DNA of 64,000 bases from an uncultured Algibacter sp. (GTDB taxonomy: Bacteria > Bacteroidota > Bacteroidia > Flavobacteriales > Flavobacteriaceae). The translations under genes and the position numbers were made by a program. This document shows positions 44,250-52,803 of this stretch, in pieces. Below the pieces are notes generated by a model. It saw nothing but the letters and a program-made list of their open reading frames with translations. It did not search any database and had not been told where the DNA came from. Each line of letters opens with the position of its first letter. Position 1 is the first letter of the stretch. The DNA is taken from positions 124,001 to 188,000 of the forward strand of contig NZ_CANMAU010000002.1 in assembly GCF_947495925.1 (NCBI RefSeq), read 5' to 3'.

Positions 44250-45835
44250 TATATATAATGTTCGTTTACTAATTCAATAACACTTTCTACAGTTGGTACT
44301 TTAGCAACTCTAACATCCTTAAAATGTTTCCGCGCTTCTTTTGTTGTAGTTTCTCCAATACAAAAAGCAATGACATCACTTTTGTTGCTTCTTACAAAAC
44401 TTTCAACTGTTGAAGGGCTGTAGAACATAACGCTCTCAACAGAGTCATCAATTTTAAAACCATCATATTTAGTTTCATAAGCTTCAACTTCGTTAACTTT
44501 TATATTGTTTTCGGTTAAAATTGTTGGCAAAGCATCTAGTCTGATGTCGCTACAGAAATACGTAACTTCAGAGCCTTCAATATATTCAACTAAATACTCA
44601 GCTAGTTTTTGAGCGTTTTTTTCGGTGTGTGTTACTTTTCCAATCTTGTTTTCAACTAACCGTTTGGTTCTTCTGCCTACGCAATAGATGTTTTTGAATT
44701 GCAATTCAGCAGCCGAATAGTTATTCGTTAATGATTCTACAGCATTTTTACTAGTAATTACAACATTCTGGATTTCATTTTTTAAGAAACGTGGATGAAT
44801 ACGATTCAAACTTATTTTAATAAAATCTGAACTTTTAGCAACCACTTTTTCATGAAATAACAAGCGCTGATCTTCTGTAAAAGACTTGGTTGAAAACACA
44901 TTTGTTTTTTTATCCGAATTTTTAATCTTGTCCATTAATCGTTTACCACCACGCTCAATAACAAAATCGGCACAAAACTGAGCCATATCATTATGCTCTC
45001 CTAATTTTTTAACTCGGGTAACATCGATTCTTTTAGAGCCGTCTTCACTTAGTAGAACGCCTTTAAAATTAATTTCTTCGTTTTTTATATAGGCCAAAGC
45101 CCCAATGGGAGCTGTACAACCCCCTTCTAATTTATTTAAGAATTCACGTTCAATAGTTGTGCAAATTTCAGTTTCTTCATGATTTAATGCGGCACAAGCT
45201 TCTTTTACAAAATCATCTTCTTCCAAAGCAGTAATCATTATAGCGCCTTGGGCAGGAGCAGGAATCATCCAATCTAAATTTATTGCTTCTTCAGGGCGTA
45301 TTCCTATTCTGCCAATACCCGCTGCAGCAAAAATAGCTCCGTTCCAATCATTATCTTCAAGTTTTTGTAAACGTGAATTTACATTACCTCTTAAATCTGT
45401 AATGGTATGTGTTGGAAAACGATTTAACCATTGCGCGCGTCTACGTAAACTACCTGTTGCAATAACAGCCTCTTTAGCGCCAAGGAATTCTTCATTGTCT
45501 TTAAAAACGAGAGTGTCGTTGACATTACCGCGTTTTAAAACTGCTGCTTGCACAATGCCTTTTGGTAATACCGTGGGGACATCTTTTAAGGAGTGTACCG
45601 CAATATCAATATCATGATTTAGCATGGCAATATCTAGAGTACGCGTAAAAATACCGGTAATCCCTAATTCGTAAAGCGGTTTATCTAATACTAAGTCGCC
45701 AGTTGATTTTACTGGTACTAACTCTGTTTTATGACCCGCTTCTTCAAGTAATTTTTTTACAATGTTAGCTTGCCAAAGTGCTAATTCACTATCGCGCGTG
45801 CCAATTCTTATGGTTTTATTCCCGTTTGAGTTCAA
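44249..45835 (-). CDS. hemC: Fused hydroxymethylbilane synthase / uroporphyrinogen-III synthase
   Basis: A 528-aa protein combining HemC (residues 1-305) and HemD (about 315-528). The HemC part has the DIAVHSLKDVPT, SLRRRAQWL and AQGAIMIT motifs and the dipyrromethane cofactor cysteine (Cys240, EGGCTAPIGA). The HemD part starts near FTEDQRLLFHEKVV and shows FSTKSF/ITSKNAVESL and YSPSTVESF typical of uroporphyrinogen-III synthase. Fusion gives direct channelling of the unstable linear tetrapyrrole. Start ATG at 45835. Confidence 0.95.
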   Translation of the reverse strand: MNSNGNKTIRIGTRDSELALWQANIVKKLLEEAGHKTELVPVKSTGDLVLDKPLYELGITGIFTRTLDIAMLNHDIDIAVHSLKDVPTVLPKGIVQAAVLKRGNVNDTLVFKDNEEFLGAKEAVIATGSLRRRAQWLNRFPTHTITDLRGNVNSRLQKLEDNDWNGAIFAAAGIGRIGIRPEEAINLDWMIPAPAQGAIMITALEEDDFVKEACAALNHEETEICTTIEREFLNKLEGGCTAPIGALAYIKNEEINFKGVLLSEDGSKRIDVTRVKKLGEHNDMAQFCADFVIERGGKRLMDKIKNSDKKTNVFSTKSFTEDQRLLFHEKVVAKSSDFIKISLNRIHPRFLKNEIQNVVITSKNAVESLTNNYSAAELQFKNIYCVGRRTKRLVENKIGKVTHTEKNAQKLAEYLVEYIEGSEVTYFCSDIRLDALPTILTENNIKVNEVEAYETKYDGFKIDDSVESVMFYSPSTVESFVRSNKSDVIAFCIGETTTKEARKHFKDVRVAKVPTVESVIELVNEHYI

Positions 45836-45978
45836 AATGAAGGATAAATAAATTGAGTTATTCTTTGATTAATCAAGGCAAAAAAAATAAGCATAGCCTT
45901 AGATATGGTTTTGTTTTTTAAAGACGAGTAAGCGAAAAAGAAACGATTTATATTCGTCATTTGCAGGTTTAATGGGAA

Positions 45979-47244
45979 TTACACATTGGTTTTCTGGGAT
46001 TCTTCTAACTGAAATACTTTTTTAATAAGCTCCAGACTATCATCCGTAGATACGTTATCATCTTTTAAATGATGCGCAAAATGATTGGTGATTTTTTGAA
46101 TAATTTTATTGCTGATTACTTCGGCTTGCTCTTCATTAAAATCAGACATTTTTTTACGTTGCGTATCGAGTTCAGCGGTAGCAAAATCAGTCAGTTTATG
46201 TTTTAATGCTTTTATAGTAGGGGCGAATTTTCTAGTTTCTAACCAACTGTTAAATTCGGCTTTAACATCTTCTATAATAGCTTCAGCAGAAGGAATATGT
46301 GCTTTTCGGGCCTCTAATGTTTCATCTGTAATTTTAGAAAGATGATCTAAATGTATTAAAGATACATTATCTAATTCCTTAACATTTTCATTTACGTTTT
46401 TCGGAATTGATAAATCTAAAATTAAAAGCGGCTTTTTAGTCTGAATAATATGTTTATCAATAGTTGGGCGTTGTGCACCAGTTGCTACAATCAAAATATC
46501 ACACGTGCTAACTTCTTCTTGTAAATTAGCATAGTCTTTTACTATTAAATTAAACTTTCCAGCAACCTGTTCCGCTTTAGTTTTTGTTCTATTTATAAGT
46601 GTGATGTGCTCATTTTGAGTATGCTTTACTAAGTTTTCACAAGTATTTCTTCCAATTTTACCTGTTCCGAATAATAAAATATTTTTACTTGAAACATCTA
46701 GGACATTATTGAAAATGTACTGAACCGAAGCAAAAGAAACCGATGTGGCTCCAGAAGAAATATTAGTTTCGGTTTTAATACGTTTACTTGCTTGTATTAC
46801 AGCATTAACTAAACGCTCGGTAAAGTGATTTAATAGGCCGTGTTTTCTGGATAGTTTGGTACTTGATTTCAGTTGACTAATAATTTCAAAATCACCTAAA
46901 ATTTGACTGTCTAAACCAGAACCTACTCGAAACATGTGAGCTATAGCATCTTTATTTTTGTAGATATAGGCTACGTCACGAAACTCTTCAACAGTTCCAT
47001 TCGTGTTATCGCAGAGTAATTGAATAAGTTGATAAGGGTGCTGCGCAAAACCATAGATTTCAGTTCTGTTGCAGGTAGAAGTAACTACTAAGCTTTCAAT
47101 ATCGTTAGCCTTAGCTTGTGTAAGTAACGCTTGCTTAGATTCGTCATCTAAACTAAAACGACCTCTAATATCTGCATCAGCTTTTTTATAACTTAAACCA
47201 ATGGCATAAAAGTAGTTACTACGTGAAATGTTATACTTCTGCAT
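45979..47244 (-). CDS. hemA: Glutamyl-tRNA reductase
   Basis: A 421-aa enzyme that reduces glutamyl-tRNA to glutamate-1-semialdehyde, the first step of C5 heme synthesis. The nucleophile is in VTSTCNRTEIYGF; the NADPH domain has LLFGTGKIGRNTCENL; SSGATSVSFASVQ is also typical. Start ATG 47244 (MQKYNISRSNYF) is preferred over 47268. It diverges from the AraC regulator gene. The 143-nt gap to hemCD downstream shows no terminator. Confidence 0.97.
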   Translation of the reverse strand: MQKYNISRSNYFYAIGLSYKKADADIRGRFSLDDESKQALLTQAKANDIESLVVTSTCNRTEIYGFAQHPYQLIQLLCDNTNGTVEEFRDVAYIYKNKDAIAHMFRVGSGLDSQILGDFEIISQLKSSTKLSRKHGLLNHFTERLVNAVIQASKRIKTETNISSGATSVSFASVQYIFNNVLDVSSKNILLFGTGKIGRNTCENLVKHTQNEHITLINRTKTKAEQVAGKFNLIVKDYANLQEEVSTCDILIVATGAQRPTIDKHIIQTKKPLLILDLSIPKNVNENVKELDNVSLIHLDHLSKITDETLEARKAHIPSAEAIIEDVKAEFNSWLETRKFAPTIKALKHKLTDFATAELDTQRKKMSDFNEEQAEVISNKIIQKITNHFAHHLKDDNVSTDDSLELIKKVFQLEESQKTNV

Positions 47245-47432
47245 GCTATACCTGAAATTGTGAAGCAAAAATATATGGATGATCTATAAAAAAGTAACGC
47301 TAAAAGAACTTTTAATATCGTTTTGAGTTTTTTAAGGTTGTTTTTTTTAAAAACATGATAAATGTCATATTTTTGTAGTGAATTAGGCAGTTTTTGCATG
47401 TTTAATTTAGAACGAATCTAAATAAAAAGATA

Positions 47433-48332
47433 ATGAGTGAGGATTTAAATACTGGAAAAAGTATCGCTAAAAGTTCTTTTGATGAAACTAGGATCGAAGA
47501 TGGTGTTATTGTTTTAGCTTACAAGAATGAAGCAAATGAAGTGCAATCTGTTGCAAAAGAAATAGATAGTGATTTTATTCAGTTTCATTTTTGTGTAAAA
47601 GGCTCTAGCCAGTTCGTATTCAATCAAGGAAGGTATCGCCTAAATATCCTAGAGGAAAACTCGCTGCTTCTCTATAATCCGCAACGTGACCTTCCTATCG
47701 ATTTAGAGATTAATCCGCATTCTTGGATGGTTTCGATTTTAATATCGATTAAAAAATTTCATGGATTCTTTTCTCATGAAGCAGATTATATCACTTTTTT
47801 GAGTGGGGATAATAGAGATAAAAAGTATTATAAAGATGGTGTTATTTCCCCATCAATGGCCATTGTTCTGAATCAATTGATCAATTATAATTTAAATCAA
47901 TCTATTAAGCCTTTATATTTTAAGGGGAAAGCTTATGAGTTATTGAGTTTGTATTTTAATAGAAATGAAGATGCCGATATTGAACAATGTCCTTTTTTAG
48001 TTGATGAAACCAATGTTATTAAAATTAAAAAGGCAAAAGATATTATTGTTTCCCGAATGGCAGAACCACCAAGTTTGCAAGAATTAGCAGATGAAATAGA
48101 ACTAAGTTTAAAGAAACTTAAAGAGGGTTTTAAACAAATTTATGGCGATTCAGTGTTTAGCTTTTTGTTCGATTATAAAATGGAAGTGGCTAGGAAATTG
48201 TTGGAGGCTGGCGAAGATAATGTTAATGAAGTGGGGCATAAAGTTGGTTACAGTACCTCAAGTCATTTTATAGCAGCGTTTAAAAAGAAGTATGGTACCA
48301 CACCTAAGAAGTATGTGATGTCTTTAAGTTAA
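47433..48332 (+). CDS. AraC-family transcriptional regulator
   Basis: A 299-aa protein with an N-terminal ligand-binding cupin-like part (residues 1-190) and two C-terminal helix-turn-helices (PPSLQELADEIELSLKKLKEGFKQIYGDSVFSFLFDYKMEVARKLL and NEVGHKVGYSTSSHFIAAFKKKYGTTPKKYVM). It sits between hemA and hemH and diverges from hemA, so it may control heme or iron genes; this is inferred from place only. A good -10-type box TATTTTTG lies at 47368-47375. Confidence 0.92.
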   Translation: MSEDLNTGKSIAKSSFDETRIEDGVIVLAYKNEANEVQSVAKEIDSDFIQFHFCVKGSSQFVFNQGRYRLNILEENSLLLYNPQRDLPIDLEINPHSWMVSILISIKKFHGFFSHEADYITFLSGDNRDKKYYKDGVISPSMAIVLNQLINYNLNQSIKPLYFKGKAYELLSLYFNRNEDADIEQCPFLVDETNVIKIKKAKDIIVSRMAEPPSLQELADEIELSLKKLKEGFKQIYGDSVFSFLFDYKMEVARKLLEAGEDNVNEVGHKVGYSTSSHFIAAFKKKYGTTPKKYVMSLS

Positions 48333-48397
48333 ATACCTTCTAAAAGTGTAATTATGTTTAAATTTATCCTACTAAACTTAATGTAAAAGCAAATGTT

Positions 48398-48559
48398 ATG
48401 AAATACTTAACCCCAGAAATCGCAGCATTTTATAAAGGAATAAACAACAAGTCACTTGCACGTACCAATATTTCCTGTGGTATTTTTCAAGATTGTGATT
48501 ATAATGAAGAACGCCCTAAGCTATATCATCAGCAATTCGTAGAAAGACCAAAACGGTAA
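48398..48559 (+). CDS. Small 53-aa protein between AraC regulator and hemH
   Basis: ATG 48398 to TAA 48557-48559 gives a 53-residue protein that starts MKYLTPEIAAFYKGINNK, contains SCGIFQDCDYNEE with two cysteines six residues apart, and ends VERPKR. The codon pattern is coding-like and the stop is 64 nt before the hemH start. No ribosome-binding site is convincing. It might be a metal- or heme-responsive small protein; unproven. Confidence 0.45.
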   Translation: MKYLTPEIAAFYKGINNKSLARTNISCGIFQDCDYNEERPKLYHQQFVERPKR

Positions 48560-48623
48560 TTATTTGTTGCTTCATCTAATCATTGTAATTTGTGTTGTAT
48601 TTTTGCAATAATTAAAGTTGTAA

Positions 48624-49658
48624 ATGAAAAAAGGAATTTTGCTAGTAAATCTGGGGTCTCCAGATAGTCCAGAGCCAAAAGATGTCAAAAAGTACTTAGG
48701 AGAATTTTTAATGGATGAGCGGGTTATTGATATTCCCTATGCTGCCAGAGCCTTATTAGTAAGAGGTATTATATTAAAAACAAGACCTAAAGCTTCGGCT
48801 GCAGCTTACAAGAAAATATGGTGGAAAGAAGGCTCTCCTTTAATAGTCTTATCAGAAAGACTTCAAAATAAAATACAGAAACAAGTAGACTATCCAGTTG
48901 CATTGGCCATGCGCTATGGGAGTATGTCTATTTTAAAAGGACTACAAGAGCTGGTAGATAAGGGGGTTGAAGAGGTGTTGTTATTCCCGCTTTATCCGCA
49001 ATTTGCAATGGCAACTACAGAGACCATAACAGTTTTAGCCGAAAAACTTCGTCAGTTACATTTTCCAAATTTAAAAATTGAATCTGTTCCAGCCTTTTAT
49101 AATAAGCCCGATTATATTGAAGTTCTAGCAAATTCAATAAAAGAGCATTTAAAAGGAAAAAGTTACGATTATCTTCTATTTTCATATCACGGTGTTCCAG
49201 AACGTCATATAAGAAAAAGTGATGTTACTAAATCGCATTGTAAAATTGATGGATCTTGTTGCGAAACAGCGAGTAAAGCGCATGAGTTTTGCTACAGGCA
49301 CCAATGTAAAGAGGTAACCCGTTTGGTGGCTGAAAAATTACAATTTGAACCAGACATATATTCTACTTCTTTTCAATCTCGTTTAGGTTTCGACCCTTGG
49401 TTACAACCTTATACAGATAGAACTATTGAACGTTTAGGAAAAAAAGGAGTGAAAAACATGGCGATAGTAACACCTGCTTTTGTAAGTGATTGCCTTGAAA
49501 CTCTTGAAGAAATAGCTATGGAGGGTCAAGAAATATTCCATGAAATGGGAGGAAAAAATTTTACCACCATCCCTTGTTTAAATGACGATAAAGACTTTGT
49601 AGATTTATTGTCTAAATGGATAAATGAATGGGCAATAGCACCAGTTAAAATTGTTTAG
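48624..49658 (+). CDS. hemH: Ferrochelatase
   Basis: A 344-aa enzyme inserting Fe(II) into porphyrin. Recognised by GILLVNLGSPDSPEPKDVKKYLGEFLMD, VALAMRYGSMSILKGLQEL, the metal-site histidine in LFSYHGVPERHIRKSD, and the SRLGFDPWLQPYTDRTIERLGKKGVKN / VTPAFVSDCLETLEEIAMEG segments. Normal length. A TATTTTTG box at 48598-48605 could be its promoter -10. It is followed 3 nt later by hemJ. Confidence 0.98.
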   Translation: MKKGILLVNLGSPDSPEPKDVKKYLGEFLMDERVIDIPYAARALLVRGIILKTRPKASAAAYKKIWWKEGSPLIVLSERLQNKIQKQVDYPVALAMRYGSMSILKGLQELVDKGVEEVLLFPLYPQFAMATTETITVLAEKLRQLHFPNLKIESVPAFYNKPDYIEVLANSIKEHLKGKSYDYLLFSYHGVPERHIRKSDVTKSHCKIDGSCCETASKAHEFCYRHQCKEVTRLVAEKLQFEPDIYSTSFQSRLGFDPWLQPYTDRTIERLGKKGVKNMAIVTPAFVSDCLETLEEIAMEGQEIFHEMGGKNFTTIPCLNDDKDFVDLLSKWINEWAIAPVKIV

Positions 49659-49661
49659 TTT

Positions 49662-50210
49662 ATGGATTATTACTTCTATTTTAAGGCCTTTCATTTAATT
49701 TTTGTTATTACGTGGTTTGCTGGTTTATTTTATATTCCGCGTTTGTTTGTATATCAAATAGAAGCGTTTCATAAACCCTCACCAGACAAAGAAATTTTAG
49801 GAAAGCAGCTCAAACTTATGGCTATGCGATTGTGGTTTATAATCACATGGCCTTCTGCAATTTTAGCGCTATTATTTGGTCTTATACTATTTTATATAAA
49901 CCCTACACTTGTTTATCAAGATTGGATGCAAGTAAAAATTGGTTTCATCCTTCTACTATTCATTTACCATCTTATAACGCACAAATATTACAAGCAATTA
50001 CAGGTTGATGATGTACAAAAAACATCAAGCTTTATGCGTATCTGGAATGAAGGCGCCACCTTCATATTGTTCGCTGTTATATTTTTGGTTATACTTAAAA
50101 GTGCCATTAATTGGATTTGGGGTATTATCGGCATTTTTATTCTAGGCATACTCATTATGCTCGGATTTAAAATGTACAAGAATTTCAGAGACAAAAATCC
50201 TGATGCTTAG
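49662..50210 (+). CDS. hemJ: HemJ-family protoporphyrinogen oxidase
   Basis: A 182-aa membrane protein with four hydrophobic helices. The conserved N-terminal histidine-bearing helix FHLIFVITWFAGLFYIPRLFVYQ and the central LWFIITWPSAILALLFG match the HemJ (CopD-like) family, which oxidises protoporphyrinogen IX to protoporphyrin IX in the inner membrane. With hemF and hemH in the same window it completes the late steps. Element C begins 7 nt after its stop. Confidence 0.93.
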   Translation: MDYYFYFKAFHLIFVITWFAGLFYIPRLFVYQIEAFHKPSPDKEILGKQLKLMAMRLWFIITWPSAILALLFGLILFYINPTLVYQDWMQVKIGFILLLFIYHLITHKYYKQLQVDDVQKTSSFMRIWNEGATFILFAVIFLVILKSAINWIWGIIGIFILGILIMLGFKMYKNFRDKNPDA

Positions 50211-50217
50211 ATTATTT

Positions 50218-50364
50218 GGGCGTTACCTTAAGGTCGGGCTTTCCACTATATCTTTTTTGTAATAAACGTATTGTAATATTTCATTGTGTTGCTTGCATTA
50301 GTAATTAGTGCTTTTACGAAACATGCTTTTAAACAAAAAAGGATGCCGCTTCAATCCCTAACGC
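50218..50364 (+). ncRNA. Structured dispersed element, copy C (147 nt, plus strand)
   Basis: Order on the plus strand: GGGCGTTACC, small hairpin ACC-TTAA-GGT, GTCGGGCTTTCCACTATATC, a large helix with arms TTTTTTGT/ACAAAAAA, GGATGCCGCTTCAATCCCTAACGC. End bases GCGTTA and TAACGC pair. It begins 7 nt after the hemJ stop and lies about 100 nt before the kinase gene. Conserved words with changing helices suggest structured RNA. Confidence 0.6.
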
Positions 50365-50462
50365 AGTTTGTTTGCGTTCTTTCAGTTTATCGCTAAGTAT
50401 ATACTGTGTTTGGTGTGATTATTGTTATATTTATTACCTGTTAAAACTTCAAAATAGGTCTG

Positions 50463-51920
50463 TTGAAATTAAAAACCTTATCCTTACGTACACGTATATT
50501 TATTGCTATGATTCTTTTAGTACTTTTAGGGTCAGTGCTTATTTCTGCAGTGGCCATTTATCAGTATAAAGAGCAGAGTTCAGATTATCATAAAGGACGT
50601 TTAGAACGTAAAGAAGAAAATATTCAGGCGCACCTAAAGCGGGTTCTAAATGCGCGCCAAAACACCTGGGAAGTAAAAACCGAAAATATTCCGCTCATAT
50701 TTAAAGAAGAGATTTACAATATTGCCGATATCCATAAATTACAAATTAATTTATATGATTTAGAGGGTAACCTGTTAATTACATCAAAAGCAGGGTTTCA
50801 AAATAATAATGCAGATAAGTGTTTAAATGCTGAGGTATTGAATGCCATTTCCAATACCGCCATACACAGATATGTTGATAAACATAAGGAAAATGGAGAA
50901 ACATTTCAATCTTCATATACGTTTATAACAGATCAAAAATCAAAATCTATAGCTATTCTTAATATTCCATATTTAGAAAAAGATGACTTTTTAAGTAAGG
51001 AGCTCGAAGAGTTTTTAACTCGTATTGGTTTTGCTTTTATTTTGGTATTATTTATGGCCATAGGTATAGCCTTTTTACTTTCAAAATATATTACTAAGTC
51101 TTTAAAAACGATTAGTGATAAAATTAATTCAACAAGATTAGAACGGTTAAATGAAAAAATTGAGGTAAATGACACCAGTGAAGAAATTTCAACTTTGGTA
51201 AACTCATACAACAGTATGATAGATGAACTAGAAGAAAGCGCGGTACAATTAGCAAAAAGTGAGCGCGAGCAAGCTTGGAGAGAAATGGCAAAACAAGTGG
51301 CCCACGAAATTAAAAACCCACTAACCCCTATGCGATTAACGGTGCAAAATTTTCAACGAAAGTTCAACCCTGAAGATGATAAAATTCATTTTAAAGTTGA
51401 TGAATATAGTAAAACACTAATTCAGCAAATTGATACTATGAGTTCCATTGCATCGGCATTTTCGAATTTTGCTAAAATGCCAGCACAGCAGAATGAGACT
51501 CTAAATGTGGTGAAAATTATTAAATTGGCTTTAGATATTTTTAATGAAGATTATATTGTTTTTAAAACGGATGCTGAAGAGATTATTGCAAAATTTGATA
51601 GAACACAACTTATACGAGTAGTCACCAATTTAGTTAAAAACGGGGTTCAGTCTATACCGGAACATAAAACACCAAAAATAGAAATCCATGTGGGTGAAAT
51701 TAAAGAGCATGTTGTTATAACAGTATCTGATAATGGCTCAGGGGTAGCAGAGGAAAATAAAGAAAAAGTCTTTGAACCTAAGTTTACCACAAAATCGAGT
51801 GGTATGGGCTTAGGATTGGCTATGGTTAAGAATATTTTAGAAACCTATAAAGGCAGTATTACTTTTGTTTCTGAAAAAGATAAAGGGACCATATTTAAAG
51901 TCACATTTCCAAAAGAGTAA
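50463..51920 (+). CDS. Sensor histidine kinase, NtrY-like
   Basis: A 485-aa protein. Membrane helix at residues 12-33, periplasmic sensor region (about 34-185), second helix (189-208), HAMP (208-260), phosphoacceptor His281 in MAKQVAHEIKNPLTPMRLTVQ and the HATPase domain with VTNLVKNGVQSIP and GMGLGLAMVKNILE. The PLTPM-type H-box resembles NtrY. The start is TTG 50463; no ATG lies in frame upstream. No response regulator gene is next to it. Confidence 0.93.
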   Translation: MKLKTLSLRTRIFIAMILLVLLGSVLISAVAIYQYKEQSSDYHKGRLERKEENIQAHLKRVLNARQNTWEVKTENIPLIFKEEIYNIADIHKLQINLYDLEGNLLITSKAGFQNNNADKCLNAEVLNAISNTAIHRYVDKHKENGETFQSSYTFITDQKSKSIAILNIPYLEKDDFLSKELEEFLTRIGFAFILVLFMAIGIAFLLSKYITKSLKTISDKINSTRLERLNEKIEVNDTSEEISTLVNSYNSMIDELEESAVQLAKSEREQAWREMAKQVAHEIKNPLTPMRLTVQNFQRKFNPEDDKIHFKVDEYSKTLIQQIDTMSSIASAFSNFAKMPAQQNETLNVVKIIKLALDIFNEDYIVFKTDAEEIIAKFDRTQLIRVVTNLVKNGVQSIPEHKTPKIEIHVGEIKEHVVITVSDNGSGVAEENKEKVFEPKFTTKSSGMGLGLAMVKNILETYKGSITFVSEKDKGTIFKVTFPKE

Positions 51921-51923
51921 CAT

Positions 51924-51948
51924 ATTCCTGCGAAAGCAGGAATTTTTT
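51924..51948 (+). terminator. Terminator with GAAA tetraloop after the kinase gene
   Basis: ATTCCTGC (51924-51931) pairs perfectly with GCAGGAAT (51936-51943) around GAAA, followed by TTTTT. It shares the CNCGAAAGNG design of the palindrome at 2791-2812. Confidence 0.85.
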
Positions 51949-51960
51949 AGAATTAAAGTT

Positions 51961-52743
51961 ATGAAATATAATAATTTACTTGTAGCATATAATACGGGAA
52001 TAACAACGATTACTATTAACAGACCAAAAAAACTAAATGCGCTGAATAAAGAGACGATTAGCGAGTTGCATGAGGCTTTTTATGCTGCTGATAATGATGC
52101 TGATACCAAAGTAATACTTGTAACAGGTAGCGGAGAAAAAGCCTTTGTAGCTGGAGCAGATATTAGTGAGTTTGCAGATTTTGATGTAGACGAGGGAAAG
52201 GCATTAGCAGCAGAAGGACAAAAACACCTATTTGATTTTGTGGAAAACCTTTCAACTCCAGTTATTGCTGCGGTAAATGGTTTTGCCCTTGGAGGTGGGC
52301 TTGAATTAGCAATGGCGTGTCATTTTAGGTTAGCAAGCGATAATGCCAAATTAGGATTGCCAGAAGTGTCCCTAGGGCTTATTCCTGGTTATGGTGGTAC
52401 ACAACGCTTGCCTCAGTTAGTAGGAAAAGGCAGGGCTATGGAAATGATTATGACAGCCGGTATGATCGATGCCAATAAGGCACTTGAATATGGTTTGGTA
52501 AACCATGTTGTAATTCAGGAAGAATTGCTTTCTACGTGCCAAAAAATTGCGATAAAAATATCTCGTAATTCACCAGTGGCCATAGAGGCTGCGATAAAAG
52601 CAGTAAATTCAAATTTTAAAAATGAAGTGGATGGATTTAGTGTAGAGATTAATGAGTTTGGACGTAGTTTTGGAACGGACGATTTTGAAGAAGGTACTTC
52701 TGCTTTTTTAGAAAAAAGAAAGGCTGATTTTCCTGGTAAATAG
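51961..52743 (+). CDS. Enoyl-CoA hydratase/isomerase family protein
   Basis: A 260-aa crotonase-fold enzyme. ATG 51961 (MKYNNLLVAYNTGITTITINRPKKLNAL) replaces a longer upstream frame because it follows a terminator and matches family starts. Catalytic glutamates are Glu115 in GGGLELAMACH and Glu135 in LGLPEVSLGL; the oxyanion hole is VAGADISEF and NGFALGGG. It hydrates trans-2-enoyl-CoA in beta-oxidation; precise chain-length preference is unknown. Monocistronic. Confidence 0.95.
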   Translation: MKYNNLLVAYNTGITTITINRPKKLNALNKETISELHEAFYAADNDADTKVILVTGSGEKAFVAGADISEFADFDVDEGKALAAEGQKHLFDFVENLSTPVIAAVNGFALGGGLELAMACHFRLASDNAKLGLPEVSLGLIPGYGGTQRLPQLVGKGRAMEMIMTAGMIDANKALEYGLVNHVVIQEELLSTCQKIAIKISRNSPVAIEAAIKAVNSNFKNEVDGFSVEINEFGRSFGTDDFEEGTSAFLEKRKADFPGK

Positions 52744-52803
52744 ATCTTTTATTTTCATTGAAGGAGAAGCGAATTCGATTCTAAAATTCATACAGATATT
52801 AAA

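Noticed and set aside
51865-51960. N-terminal extension of the enoyl-CoA hydratase frame
   Set aside because: It crosses the kinase gene end and a terminator; ATG 51961 matches the family.
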